A DNA stretch of 64,000 bases. It comes from an uncultured bacterium. GTDB taxonomy: Bacteria; Spirochaetota; Leptospiria; Leptospirales; Leptonemataceae. The notes beneath the pieces were generated by a model. That model searched no databases and had not been told where the DNA came from. It saw only the letters and a program-made list of their open reading frames with translations. The translations under genes and the position numbers were made by a program. The DNA lies in the NCBI GenBank assembly GCA_937928085.1, contig CALFVU010000016.1, positions 1-64,000 on the forward strand. The letters are read 5' to 3'. Below are positions 28,411 through 37,986 of the stretch, piece by piece (the stretch's first letter is position 1; each line of letters begins with the position of its first letter).

Positions 28411-29337
28411 ATGCTAAAAAAGGTAATAGATAATAATCTTCTTTTAGAGAAAAACAACTATCAACCGATAACCATAGGAAGATTGAATAAAGCGACTTTA
28501 AAAGACACTGTGAAATTAAAAGGAATTGGACTTCATACAGGTAATGAATCTAAAATAAAAATTTATCCTGCAAATGTGAATACGGGCATAGTGTTTCGTT
28601 CTATCAAAAAAGAGAAAGGAGAAATTCAAGTAACTCCTTGGAATGTGAAGAATACTAGAAATGCTGTAAGCATCAGTAATGGTATTTGGGAAATTCATAC
28701 TATTGAACACCTGCTATTTGCTTTTGCTATTGCTGGAATCACGGATGCTTATGTAGAATTAAGCTCCAATGAAATTCCTATTTTGGATGGATCTTCCAAA
28801 GAATTTTACGAAGCTATACAATCCGCACAGATTTTTGAGTTTTCTAATTATCAAAACGTACCTATCAAGTTAGTCAATCCCGTATGGGTTGTTTCTGAAG
28901 ATAAGTATATCATAGCGGTTCCCTCTGATGAATTTAAGATCACATACACAATTGATTACGAACATCCCGATCTTAAAGGAAGAAGTTTACACATTAAATT
29001 AAATTCTAAAGTTGCAGAAAAAGAAATCCTTTCAGCTCGAACTTTTGGATTTTTAAAAGATGTAGAATATTTGCGATCTCAGGGATTGATCAAAGGAGCT
29101 TCTTTAGATAATGCGTTGGTATTGACTGAAAATGGATACTTAAACGAAAGACGTTATATAGATGAATGTATTAGACATAAAGTTTTAGATTTAGTGGGTG
29201 ATTTATATCTTTTAGGTAAACCACTTATTGCACATATCATAGCATATCGAAGTGGTCATAGTTTAGATATTGCCCTAGCTAAAAATATTCTTAAAAATTT
29301 AGAAAATGATGAATTAGCAAAACTAAGATATTATTAG
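28411..29337 (+). CDS. lpxC: UDP-3-O-acyl-N-acetylglucosamine deacetylase
   Basis: 308 residues. LpxC commits UDP-(3-acyl)-GlcNAc to lipid A, so the cell has an LPS outer membrane. Hallmarks: KGIGLHTGNE, zinc ligands H96 and H100 area in HTIEHLLFA, NEIPILDGSS, ARTFGFLKDVEYLR, and the C-terminal HKVLDLVGDLYLLG and RSGHSLDIALA with the third zinc His. About 30 extra residues precede the usual start. It is a single gene with a 286-base spacer before it and an abutting convergent mgtC-like gene. Confidence 0.96.
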   Translation: MLKKVIDNNLLLEKNNYQPITIGRLNKATLKDTVKLKGIGLHTGNESKIKIYPANVNTGIVFRSIKKEKGEIQVTPWNVKNTRNAVSISNGIWEIHTIEHLLFAFAIAGITDAYVELSSNEIPILDGSSKEFYEAIQSAQIFEFSNYQNVPIKLVNPVWVVSEDKYIIAVPSDEFKITYTIDYEHPDLKGRSLHIKLNSKVAEKEILSARTFGFLKDVEYLRSQGLIKGASLDNALVLTENGYLNERRYIDECIRHKVLDLVGDLYLLGKPLIAHIIAYRSGHSLDIALAKNILKNLENDELAKLRYY

Positions 29338-29997
29338 TTATTCACGTTCTATTACAGAGATTTTTTGAATTTTTTTTAAATTGTTTAATTCTTTTATTAC
29401 TTTATCTAAATCTAAATTTCTTGGGATATTGATCAAAAACTGATAACGAGTTTTATTTTTATTTATTATTTTTTCTATTTCTAATGTTTTCGTTTTTAAA
29501 TTAAATTTATTCAATTTTTGTTTTATATCTTCATCAACAAGATCAATACTTTTTGAATCAATTACTAAAATTTTAAATTCATCGCCTTCAAAAAATCTAT
29601 GTTCTATTTTATTAACTACAAAAAGAATAATCCAGGAAAAAAAAGTAATCAAAATAGACTCCCAATATAATTTAGCTCCAATTCCTAATCCTATAGCAGT
29701 TACGATCCAAATCGTAGAAGCGGTAGTAATTCCTTTAATATTAAAACCGTACTTCATAATTACCCCAGCCCCAATAAACCCTATACCAGAAACAACTTGA
29801 GCTGCTATACGAGAAGGGTCTCCGGTTTCTCCTGAGATGTATCGAGAAATAATCATTAAAAAACTAGATCCCAAACATATCAAAATATGGGTTCTAAGTC
29901 CACCAGGTTTACGTTTTAATTCCCTATCTATACCAATCAGACCCCCTAAAAGAATAGAAAGTAAAATTTGCAGGAAAATATCTGTTATGTGATCCAT
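29338..29997 (-). CDS. MgtC/SapB family membrane protein
   Basis: 219 residues. Four to five N-terminal helices with the family blocks LGGLIGIDRELKRKPGGLRTH, GDPSRIAAQVVSGIGFIGAG and GITTASTIWIVTAIGLGIGA, then a soluble C-terminal domain (about 145-219) that looks ACT-like. MgtC proteins are linked to magnesium limitation and modulation of membrane ATPase. The stop abuts the stop of lpxC. Confidence 0.92.
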   Translation of the reverse strand: MDHITDIFLQILLSILLGGLIGIDRELKRKPGGLRTHILICLGSSFLMIISRYISGETGDPSRIAAQVVSGIGFIGAGVIMKYGFNIKGITTASTIWIVTAIGLGIGAKLYWESILITFFSWIILFVVNKIEHRFFEGDEFKILVIDSKSIDLVDEDIKQKLNKFNLKTKTLEIEKIINKNKTRYQFLINIPRNLDLDKVIKELNNLKKIQKISVIERE

Positions 29998-30706
29998 AAA
30001 TACAAAATCCTATTCTTTTATCGAAGATCAAGAAAATACTATAAATATTGTTAATGAAAAATAAATTTTAAACATGTTTTATCTTTCTAAATCGATGATT
30101 TTAAAAGATGATCTTGACAATATCAATTAGACTTATCAAGAAAAACAATGAGTCCTGATATATGTAATTTTTTTTCTAAAACTAAAGATTTTGACTATAT
30201 CATTAGTATAATTCACCAGTACTCTTATTAACTAAAATCTTCGAATCAGTACTACCTTTATATTCTACCTCATTTGTTGATATTTTTAAAAACACCTTTA
30301 AAAGAACCCTCTTTATTTTTAGAATACTTGATCCAAAAACTTGAACAAAATTTATATGACCAAAAAAATCCAAATACGTTACAAAAAGCTACAACATAAT
30401 ACCAACCAAAACAAAAAGAGAATCATTTTAAAAAAAGTTGATCCTAAAATCTAAAAAAAAGCTAAAAGAGCTAAAATCCATCATGAGAAGGGGAAATGAA
30501 GCAACAAAAAACTGCAGACTATGTATTACTCGAATATCATAGTCCAAAAAATTTTCTGGTCATAAATAGTTGTGTATACCACAAGTTCTGAGATGGCAAG
30601 GAGATTTTTTCGTTTGAGAATTCTTAAAATAAATTATTGAATTTATGATCATTTTATAAATTCAACTTATGATTTTTTTGTTAAAGTGTTTCGTTTTACG
30701 AATATT
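29998..30706. other. 709-base region without a confident gene
   Basis: The middle is less AT-rich than true spacers. An open plus-strand stretch of 55 sense codons without an ATG runs 30232-30399 (LPHLLIFLKTPLKEPSLF and on), and a 31-codon ORF with a purine-rich stretch before its ATG runs 30496-30591. The minus strand also has a 30-codon open stretch. This looks like a worn-down gene with several frameshifts, of unknown origin. Confidence 0.55.
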
Positions 30707-31207
30707 TTATTCTTTTTTTTCTATAAAATATAGCGAAGCAGAGTTGATGCAATATCTTAAATAAGTTGGAGCAGGACCGTCAGGAAACACATGCCCTAAA
30801 TGAGAACCACATCGATTACATAAAACTTCGGTTCTAATCATTCCATACGAATAATCTAATTCTTGATGTATTCTTTCTTTTTCTTGCTCTTTCTTAATGT
30901 AGGCATAAAAAGAAGGCCAACCACTTTTTGAATCAAACTTATAGTCAGACAAAAATAAGGGAAGTCCACAAGCACAACAGATATATATTCCTTCTTTAAA
31001 AACTCGATAGTATTTACCAGTAAACGCTCTTTCTGTTCCTTTTTTTCTTAGTATGTAGTATTGCCAATCATTTAAAATTTCTTTCCATTCCTTTTCATCA
31101 ATAGAGATTTTTTCTCCATTGTAGTGATAATTCAATAATTCTTTGTAGTTTCCCTTTATATAAAAATCTTGATTTAATAGTTTTTCTTTGATTTCTTCTT
31201 TTAGCAT
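30707..31207 (-). CDS. msrB: Peptide-methionine (R)-S-oxide reductase
   Basis: 166 residues. MsrB reduces the R-form of methionine sulfoxide in proteins. The zinc pairs are CCACG and CNRCG; the catalytic Cys is C153 in RYCINSASL; KFDSKSGWPSF and GHVFPDGPAPTYLRYC are typical. No signal peptide, so cytoplasmic. It is 12 bases downstream of the GH31 gene on the same strand and may be cotranscribed with it. Confidence 0.95.
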   Translation of the reverse strand: MLKEEIKEKLLNQDFYIKGNYKELLNYHYNGEKISIDEKEWKEILNDWQYYILRKKGTERAFTGKYYRVFKEGIYICCACGLPLFLSDYKFDSKSGWPSFYAYIKKEQEKERIHQELDYSYGMIRTEVLCNRCGSHLGHVFPDGPAPTYLRYCINSASLYFIEKKE

Positions 31208-31219
31208 AAAAATAATAAA

Positions 31220-33547
31220 TTAAATTTTTATAAATTTGGCTTCCCAATTTTCATCAATAGGGAGTTCGTATTCAAAAAATGTGATCGTTCTTTCTTCGTT
31301 AAAAAGATCGCGGGGTATACCAGACAGTTTTTTCTTTTTAAAATAGCAAAAAGTATAATATCTTGGTAACCTTAATTTTACAGATTTTTGCTCGGGTTGA
31401 AAATTTTTATTTTGTATTTCATATATTAAAAGAATTTCATTTTCGTTTGTTTGTGTACCTGAGATTTTTGCCAAAAAGAATTTATCATTATGATAAGAAG
31501 TTCCATCATCTAAATATAAATAACCTACTATCGTTTTATCTGGATAAATTTCAATAAAAATTTCTTTTTTTAAAGTATCTTCTGAATTCCTTCCTACAAG
31601 TGCAATTGGTAAAGCTGAACCAGATTTGATCAATAATGGATAATAACCTCTTTGCACTCTAATTCTAATCCATTGATCTCCGATGTATGTATCTCCTTTT
31701 TCAAAATCGTACCATTTGCCTTTTGGTAAGTAAACATTGATAGACTCAACTTTTGGATATAATACGGGGCAAGCCATTAGGTTAGATCCAATGTAAAATT
31801 GATCTTTGACATTTTCATCATCAATAATTAGGTCATTGTAATAAAATAAAGGTTTAATGATAGGAATTCCATCTTTGTGTGCAAGATAAAATAAATAATA
31901 ATAATACAAAATCAATTGATATCTTCGATAAATGTGTTTTTTGACCCTTTTTAAGGTTTTGTTATTAAAGTTCCATGGTTCTTGTTGATACGAAAACAAA
32001 GTTGTGTGATTTCTAAATAAAGGTAATAATGAACCTAATTCAATCCATCTTTCAAAAAGTTCTGGATTTTTAATAAACTTGAATAAAGAAAGGATTCCAG
32101 TTCTTGGAGCGCCAAAACCACCAACGTCTGCACCACAGAAAAACATTCCCGATAGATTAAGATTCATCACCATATATAAGCTTTCTCTTAGATCTTTCCA
32201 CGAGGTATGATTATCTCCAGTCCATAAAGCAGAATATTTTTGTAGTCCTACAGTTCCAGATCGAGATAAAATAAAAGGTCTTTTTTTTAATTTTTCAAAA
32301 CTTTTAAATGTTGCTTCTGCTTGTAGATTAGCGTAAATATTTCTTGTATATAAATGGCTTTGTTTTTCGTGCTGAATATCATGGCTAAGTGGTTCATCCA
32401 CTTTGCCCATAAATAATACGGGTTCATTCATATCATTCCAGATTCCTTCTATTCCCATTTTTAAGAAATTCGATACTAATTTTGACCACCATTCTCTTAC
32501 TGTTTCTTTTAAAAAATCTGGAAAATGTACTTTTCCCGGCCAAACTTTTCCTATAAAAAATTTTCCATTTGAATCTGTGCAGAAATATTTTTTTTCAACT
32601 CCTTCTTGATAAATTTCATAATGACTATCTATAGCAACTCCAGGATCGATGATAGTAACCAGTTTTATCCCTGATTTCTTTAGATTTTCTATCAATTTTT
32701 TAATGTCTGGAAATCTTTTTTGATTCCAAGTAAAAATTTTATATTTATCCATATAATGAATATCTAAATAGATAGCATCTAAAGGTATATTATGTTCTTT
32801 TGCTTTTTGCACAATTCTATATACCTCTTTTTGTGTTTTATATGACCATCGAGATTGATGATATCCTAAACTCCAGATAGGAGGTAAGAATGGATAACCG
32901 ATTATTCTTAAATAATTTTTATAAATTTCTTCTATATTTCCATAAAATAGAAAGAAATCTACTTGTTTACTTTCTCTTTTAAAATAAAAACTACAATCAA
33001 TTTCGCATTTGTAAGGTGGCTTTTGATTAGTTTTAATACAAATTTCTAATGGATAAGAGGTATAGAAAAAAATTCCCAAGTGAGTGTTTGTATTCTTTCT
33101 ACGAAGAAGTAAAAACGGAAAAGAAGCATAGGGTTGATTTTTTAATAGATAAAAATAGGTATCGATATTTCTTAATATAAACTTTCCTTCGTTTCTAAGA
33201 TAATCACCATTGATAGCACCTAATCCATAAACGTTAATGTTATCGTAAAAATATAATTTTAAGAAGTTGGGATCTTCTAAGCTATTTACAACACCTGTAA
33301 ATAATAATTGATTTTCCAAATCAAATCGAATATTTCGAGTAGGAGGGTCAAAAATAAATCGAAAAAATTTTTTTTTGGCTATGATCTTATTTTCAGCATC
33401 TTTAAAAATTAATACATTTTGTTTTGGTTCCGTAATATAGATTGTGGGAACATCCTCCATACCAAAAAAACTAAAACGAAATACATTTTTACCATAAGTG
33501 TGTAATTGAAATAAATTTTTAAAATTCTCTTGCACTTCTTTATTCAT
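31220..33547 (-). CDS. Glycoside hydrolase family 31 (alpha-glucosidase type)
   Basis: 775 residues. GH31 enzymes release alpha-linked glucose or xylose. The nucleophile is the Asp in GIWNDMNEP (about 371) and the acid/base the Asp in LWTGDNHTSW (about 444); PPIWSLGYHQSRWSYKT and FCGADVGGFG are family signatures. An N-terminal beta domain (about 1-205) and C-terminal beta domains (about 590-775) frame the barrel. No signal peptide is seen, so it probably acts on internal glycans such as glycogen. msrB follows in the same direction. Confidence 0.94.
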   Translation of the reverse strand: MNKEVQENFKNLFQLHTYGKNVFRFSFFGMEDVPTIYITEPKQNVLIFKDAENKIIAKKKFFRFIFDPPTRNIRFDLENQLLFTGVVNSLEDPNFLKLYFYDNINVYGLGAINGDYLRNEGKFILRNIDTYFYLLKNQPYASFPFLLLRRKNTNTHLGIFFYTSYPLEICIKTNQKPPYKCEIDCSFYFKRESKQVDFFLFYGNIEEIYKNYLRIIGYPFLPPIWSLGYHQSRWSYKTQKEVYRIVQKAKEHNIPLDAIYLDIHYMDKYKIFTWNQKRFPDIKKLIENLKKSGIKLVTIIDPGVAIDSHYEIYQEGVEKKYFCTDSNGKFFIGKVWPGKVHFPDFLKETVREWWSKLVSNFLKMGIEGIWNDMNEPVLFMGKVDEPLSHDIQHEKQSHLYTRNIYANLQAEATFKSFEKLKKRPFILSRSGTVGLQKYSALWTGDNHTSWKDLRESLYMVMNLNLSGMFFCGADVGGFGAPRTGILSLFKFIKNPELFERWIELGSLLPLFRNHTTLFSYQQEPWNFNNKTLKRVKKHIYRRYQLILYYYYLFYLAHKDGIPIIKPLFYYNDLIIDDENVKDQFYIGSNLMACPVLYPKVESINVYLPKGKWYDFEKGDTYIGDQWIRIRVQRGYYPLLIKSGSALPIALVGRNSEDTLKKEIFIEIYPDKTIVGYLYLDDGTSYHNDKFFLAKISGTQTNENEILLIYEIQNKNFQPEQKSVKLRLPRYYTFCYFKKKKLSGIPRDLFNEERTITFFEYELPIDENWEAKFIKI

Positions 33548-33565
33548 ACAAAATTACGTTTTTTT

Positions 33566-34357
33566 ATGATTTTTTTTTTAATTATCTTTCTTATCGGTAT
33601 TTTTGTAATCTATCTATTTTTTTTTCTAAGACGTTATGATTACAACAAAAAAAAAAGAGTTCTCTTAATGCGGTTTGTAATGATTGGAATTAGTTTTTTT
33701 TTCACTTTTCAACTATTTTTTCCTGTTTATTATGTTCACGATCACAAAAAAAAAGATTTCCAAAATGATCTTCAAATAATGTATAAAATGTATGATGTTC
33801 CTATCGATCGAATTGATTACCAAGTCAATGATCCAAAATCGACTGAATGTTATTTACTACTAATTCAGAATCCAGAATTTTTACAAAAGTGGAGAAAATC
33901 TTGTTATTTATTATTTCCTGTAGAAATTTCACTTTTTTTATCTAATTATTTAGATTTTTTAAAACTTCATTTAGTGTTTTTAAAAAATTTGGGATACAAT
34001 GTAATAATTGTGTCTGAAAATCAGTATAATGCTTTAAGCTTATTTTTGGGATTCGATTTTTTAGAGATTCAAGAAATTATTTTAAATCAAGAATTATATC
34101 GTCCACTTCCTTTTATTTGGTCTATAATTGAACCTAGAGTTTGTTATTTTTTTCAACCTAAAGAAATTTGTGTCCAATACGAAATAACAAAATTTATTCA
34201 ACGTAATGAAATTTATGAAAGAGTCCAAGTAAACACAAAATGGATAATCAACAAAAAAGATCTAAATAAAATTTCTAAACATTCTTTCGAGATATTTCAT
34301 CAAATTGGGAAGCGCTCAAAAAATTTTTTATTTAAAGAAATTATTTTAAGAAATTAG
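33566..34357 (+). CDS. Membrane-anchored hypothetical protein
   Basis: About 263 residues from ATG 33566 (MIFFLIIFLIGIFVIYLF). A start at 33530 is possible but would overlap the divergent GH31 gene's start. Two hydrophobic helices at about 1-22 and 38-58 are followed by a soluble domain of about 200 residues with no recognised motif; the end (INKKDLNKISKHSFEIFHQ) is basic. Composition matches the neighbours. No family recognised. Confidence 0.65.
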   Translation: MIFFLIIFLIGIFVIYLFFFLRRYDYNKKKRVLLMRFVMIGISFFFTFQLFFPVYYVHDHKKKDFQNDLQIMYKMYDVPIDRIDYQVNDPKSTECYLLLIQNPEFLQKWRKSCYLLFPVEISLFLSNYLDFLKLHLVFLKNLGYNVIIVSENQYNALSLFLGFDFLEIQEIILNQELYRPLPFIWSIIEPRVCYFFQPKEICVQYEITKFIQRNEIYERVQVNTKWIINKKDLNKISKHSFEIFHQIGKRSKNFLFKEIILRN

Positions 34358-34394
34358 CATTCCTCGTTCAAGTTCAAACTATAGAACAAGTGTT

Positions 34395-35669
34395 TTATAA
34401 ATTGTTTGATAGTAATAAATTATTTCTAGCATTCTTTATACTTATATTTTGAACTTCTAATTGTCCAATTCTGTCTTCTTCTGTAAATTCTCCAAGCGTT
34501 CTTTCCATAGATAAAGCTTCTGGATCGTAATTACTGCTTGGAGATTCAGTTTTTAAGATGGTATAATCATTTCCTCTTCTTAGTTCTATTGTAATTTTTC
34601 CGGAAAGAATACTAGATAATTTTAGTAAAGTTTCTTTAATTGTAGTTGCTTCTAGGTCATACCATTTTCCTTCGTATAAAAGTCTGCCTAATTTTCTGCC
34701 TAAAGTATAATATAAGTCTAATTCGGATTCATTATAAAAAAGTTGAATAAGCCTTTCGTAAACGATATGAAGTAAAGCCATTCCGGGGGCTTCGTAAACT
34801 CCTCTGCTTTTTGCATCGATGACTCTGTTTTCAACTACATCACACATACCCATACCATGTCTTCCTGCAATTTGATTTAATGTTGAAAAAAGTTCATATT
34901 TTGTAAATACTGGTTTGTTATTGATTTTTACGGGAATTCCTTCTTGAACTTCTATTACTACTTCCTCGGTTGGAATAGAAAAATTATGATCCCAGAAAGG
35001 AACTCCCATGATTGGAGTAACGATTTTCATAGATGTATTTAGGTTTTCTAAATCTTTTCCTTCGTGAGTGGCTCCTAGCAAGTTAGAATCTGTGGAATAA
35101 GCTTTTTCTACAGAAGACTTATAAGGTTTTCCAATTTTTTCTAAATACTCGGACATTTCTTTTCTTCCTCCTAATTCTTTTACAAATTGTGGATCTAACC
35201 ATGGTTTGTATATTTTGATCTCTGGAAAAAATAATTTTCCATATCGATAGAATCTTTGTATATCATTCCCTCTATATGTACTTCCATCAGCAAAAATTTG
35301 TATGTTTTCTTTTTTCATTTCTGTAATAATAGATTTAGTTGTAACTGCTCTTCCTAATGGTGTTGTGTTAAAATATTTTAGTCCTCCCGCTTGAATATGG
35401 AACGCACCACATCGAATCGCAATCAAACCCTCTTGTGATAGTTCTTCCTTTATATCTAAAATCTTTGCTTTTTTAGCACCATAATAGTAAGCAATATTTG
35501 GGATTTGATTAATATCTTCTTCGTCTGGTTGTCCTAAATCTGCAGTATAACAATAGACGATAGCTCCTTTTTCTGACATCCACTGGACTGCTGTTCTTGT
35601 ATCTAATCCTCCAGAAAATGCTAAAGCTATTTTTTGTTCTTTTGGAATTTCTCTTAAAATGGACTTCAT
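34395..35669 (-). CDS. argG: Argininosuccinate synthase
   Basis: 424 residues, closer to the long E. coli-type enzyme than to the usual 400-residue form. It joins citrulline and aspartate using ATP in arginine synthesis. The PP-loop is AFSGGLDT (17-24), followed by YCYTADLGQPDEEDI. Other marks are DGSTYRGNDIQRFYRYG, PWLDPQFV and GRHGMGMCDVVENR. No other arginine genes are close by, so it is an isolated pathway gene. It points away from the 492-residue hypothetical gene. Confidence 0.96.
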   Translation of the reverse strand: MKSILREIPKEQKIALAFSGGLDTRTAVQWMSEKGAIVYCYTADLGQPDEEDINQIPNIAYYYGAKKAKILDIKEELSQEGLIAIRCGAFHIQAGGLKYFNTTPLGRAVTTKSIITEMKKENIQIFADGSTYRGNDIQRFYRYGKLFFPEIKIYKPWLDPQFVKELGGRKEMSEYLEKIGKPYKSSVEKAYSTDSNLLGATHEGKDLENLNTSMKIVTPIMGVPFWDHNFSIPTEEVVIEVQEGIPVKINNKPVFTKYELFSTLNQIAGRHGMGMCDVVENRVIDAKSRGVYEAPGMALLHIVYERLIQLFYNESELDLYYTLGRKLGRLLYEGKWYDLEATTIKETLLKLSSILSGKITIELRRGNDYTILKTESPSSNYDPEALSMERTLGEFTEEDRIGQLEVQNISIKNARNNLLLSNNL

Positions 35670-35798
35670 AAGTTCAATTTTTTTTGATAAATCATAATGT
35701 AAATTCGGGTTGTTGGAAAATAAAAAAAAAATTAGAATTGCTCAATTTTGATAACTTTAAAAAATTATATTATTCAAAAAATAAAACTTTTGTAGTTT

Positions 35799-37277
35799 AT
35801 GGAAGCTAACAAATTGCACGGTAGTTCGATTAAAGATGAAATAGAAATTCAAGAAATTAAAGATTTTAAAGAGGGAGTCATACCATTTTTCGAAAAAGTC
35901 CAAGAAAATGCTAAAATGCTAAACAATGTCTTGAATTCAAATATAATGACTAATGAAGAAAAAAAAGCAATTTTTTATGATATCAAAGATATAGAGTTTA
36001 AGATTAAAGAGATCCAAAATAAAGCTAGAAATTTAGTAATTGAGTTATCAAAAGATACGATTTTAAACGAAGCACAAAGAGAATATTATGCTTTTTTTTC
36101 TGATCAAATCACAGAGGTTAAAATGAACTTTGTAATTTTGGTATTACATTTTATTAAGATTAAAGAGTTTTATGAAGCTTCGATCGAAGCTTTGAATTTT
36201 ATAAAAAAAATTGTATTTAGTAAAATATCTCCACAATCTTATTTTTACCAACAATTCGTAGATTATCAGTTAAAAACCATCTTTATTAAAATGCATAAGA
36301 TTGATTTATTTTTAAAAAGATTATCTCTAATTCTTGCTTACAAAAAAGTAGACCAAACGGAAAATACAAAAATTTATAACTTAGTCCAGTTTTCTCCCTA
36401 TATCGATTACCGATATTCTTTAATTTTTAAAGAAAATTTGTCAGATTATATAGAAAAATTTTTTAGAAGAGAAAAAACTGAAGCAAAACAAAATGTTAGT
36501 ATTCACAAAAAAATTCTTACTTCAGAGATAAAAGAAACTATCCAATCAAAAACATATATTCAGAATAACATGCTCAATACAAGCGGGAAATATTTATGGA
36601 ATTCTTCTTTGTATTACTTCTTAACTTATGATCCTGAACAACTCAAAAAAGAAGAGATGTGTTTTCAGAATGTATTTTATATAGATAATCACTTGGGTGC
36701 TACGCCAGAATTAGTTAAGTCCCAATTAATTCGTTCTTTTTTGAGAAATAAAACTACTTTTACCATAGAAGAGGCGAAAAAAAGATATATTAATTTTTTA
36801 GATTCTTTATTTGCTATTAATCAGCAAATCCTTTGTTTAAATTTTAAAATTAAAGAAGAATTTTCTTTGCTTTTTATGTATCATTTAGGACCGACTGTTT
36901 TTTATTCAATTATAAAGCAATATTTACAAGATTTAAAAACGGGATATTTGCATCAAATTCAATCTAAAAATCTGATTAGAAAATCAATTCCTTTTGAGTT
37001 TATAAAAAGATACTTATTTGATTGGTGGATCCAAAATATTTTGAATCCTTTATCCGAAGAAGACAGGAACAATTTTACCAAATACAATCAATTGAATTTA
37101 CATATACAAAGATTTATTTTTGATATATCAAAAAAATTCAAATCTCAATTTCCAAAAGAAGAAGTTATTTGGGATAATCCTAAATTTCAGGATTTTTTAA
37201 AACAAAATGTGGGTATTGTAAATCTTCTTTTAGTACAAAGATATAGAAATCTTTTTAAACATTTTGAGATCAAGTAA
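35799..37277 (+). CDS. Large helical hypothetical protein
   Basis: 492 residues, no signal peptide or membrane helix. Almost entirely helical, with acidic and Lys-rich N-terminal 60 residues (EIEIQEIKDFKEGV) and many aromatic residues later. One block, LGATPELVKSQLIRSFLRNKTTFTIEEA in outline (about 305-330), and another, RYLFDWWIQNILNPLSEEDR, look like the best anchors for a distant search. It ends one base before the end of the convergent cysteine-cluster gene. I recognise no family. Confidence 0.75.
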   Translation: MEANKLHGSSIKDEIEIQEIKDFKEGVIPFFEKVQENAKMLNNVLNSNIMTNEEKKAIFYDIKDIEFKIKEIQNKARNLVIELSKDTILNEAQREYYAFFSDQITEVKMNFVILVLHFIKIKEFYEASIEALNFIKKIVFSKISPQSYFYQQFVDYQLKTIFIKMHKIDLFLKRLSLILAYKKVDQTENTKIYNLVQFSPYIDYRYSLIFKENLSDYIEKFFRREKTEAKQNVSIHKKILTSEIKETIQSKTYIQNNMLNTSGKYLWNSSLYYFLTYDPEQLKKEEMCFQNVFYIDNHLGATPELVKSQLIRSFLRNKTTFTIEEAKKRYINFLDSLFAINQQILCLNFKIKEEFSLLFMYHLGPTVFYSIIKQYLQDLKTGYLHQIQSKNLIRKSIPFEFIKRYLFDWWIQNILNPLSEEDRNNFTKYNQLNLHIQRFIFDISKKFKSQFPKEEVIWDNPKFQDFLKQNVGIVNLLLVQRYRNLFKHFEIK

Positions 37278-37278
37278 A

Positions 37279-37926
37279 TTAGTATAAGTATTTTGGTATG
37301 ATTTTTGACTCTTTTAAATGCGAGGGTAGTAAAACAATAAATGTTTTTCCTGTTTTTCGAAATACACGCCTTAATTTTCTCGAAGTCTCTAAATAAGTTT
37401 CGTATTCTTCTTGTCTTCGAAGCATAATTTTTTCCCAAAAGCTGTAATGAGAATCAATGAATTCTTGACGAATGTCTTTGTATCGGTTGGTTAAGGGACA
37501 TTTTATGATGTTTGTGTCGGGATCTTTTTCAGTAAAAGCTTGAATAAATGTAAGGCCAACAAATACTCCTCTTATATCAATATAAGGTTCTAAAGGGAAT
37601 GTTCTACAAGAAATACTTCTTTGTTCACGTATGCAAAATTGAAACCCCTTACATTCGCAAAAAATTTGATCTTTATTTTCTTGTTTTTTAATTTTTTTAT
37701 CTTCTTTTGTAAGGGGAATCCATTTTTTCCATAAATCCCCTTTTGATTGTAAATATTGCAATTCTGCTTTGTATAATAACGGAACTGCATTTTCAACAGA
37801 ACAGCAGTAAGGAATTCCCTTGTTATAAGGTTTGCATAATTCACCACAATCATAATCGGTGATTTCTTCGTTTAGTAAAGAATAATAATATTCGATTTCT
37901 TCTATGGTAAGAGAATGAAAACTCAT
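37279..37926 (-). CDS. YkgJ-type cysteine cluster protein
   Basis: 215 residues with many Cys in the spacing of the zinc- or iron-binding YkgJ/CxxCxxCC family: CGELCKPYNKGIPYCC near 25-40, CECKGFQFCIREQRSISC near 90-105, and a late CP in KCPLTNRY. RTFPLEPYID is a typical following block. Function of the family is not established; metal binding is likely. It is divergent from miaB with 60 bases between start codons. Confidence 0.85.
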   Translation of the reverse strand: MSFHSLTIEEIEYYYSLLNEEITDYDCGELCKPYNKGIPYCCSVENAVPLLYKAELQYLQSKGDLWKKWIPLTKEDKKIKKQENKDQIFCECKGFQFCIREQRSISCRTFPLEPYIDIRGVFVGLTFIQAFTEKDPDTNIIKCPLTNRYKDIRQEFIDSHYSFWEKIMLRRQEEYETYLETSRKLRRVFRKTGKTFIVLLPSHLKESKIIPKYLY

Positions 37927-37986
37927 AATCTCAAAAATGTTTTAAAAAAGTTTTCTTTTAAGATATATCGATTTTTTTGGTATTTA

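Noticed and set aside
30496-30591. 31-codon ORF with a purine-rich stretch before its ATG
   Set aside because: It is too short, lies in a region that looks decayed, and resembles no known protein.
33530-33565. Longer start for the membrane protein
   Set aside because: It would overlap the start codon of the divergent GH31 gene, and ATG 33566 begins the hydrophobic helix.
37915-37986. Longer MiaB start
   Set aside because: It would run into the divergent gene's start and adds a leader not seen in the family; the family start is at 37987.
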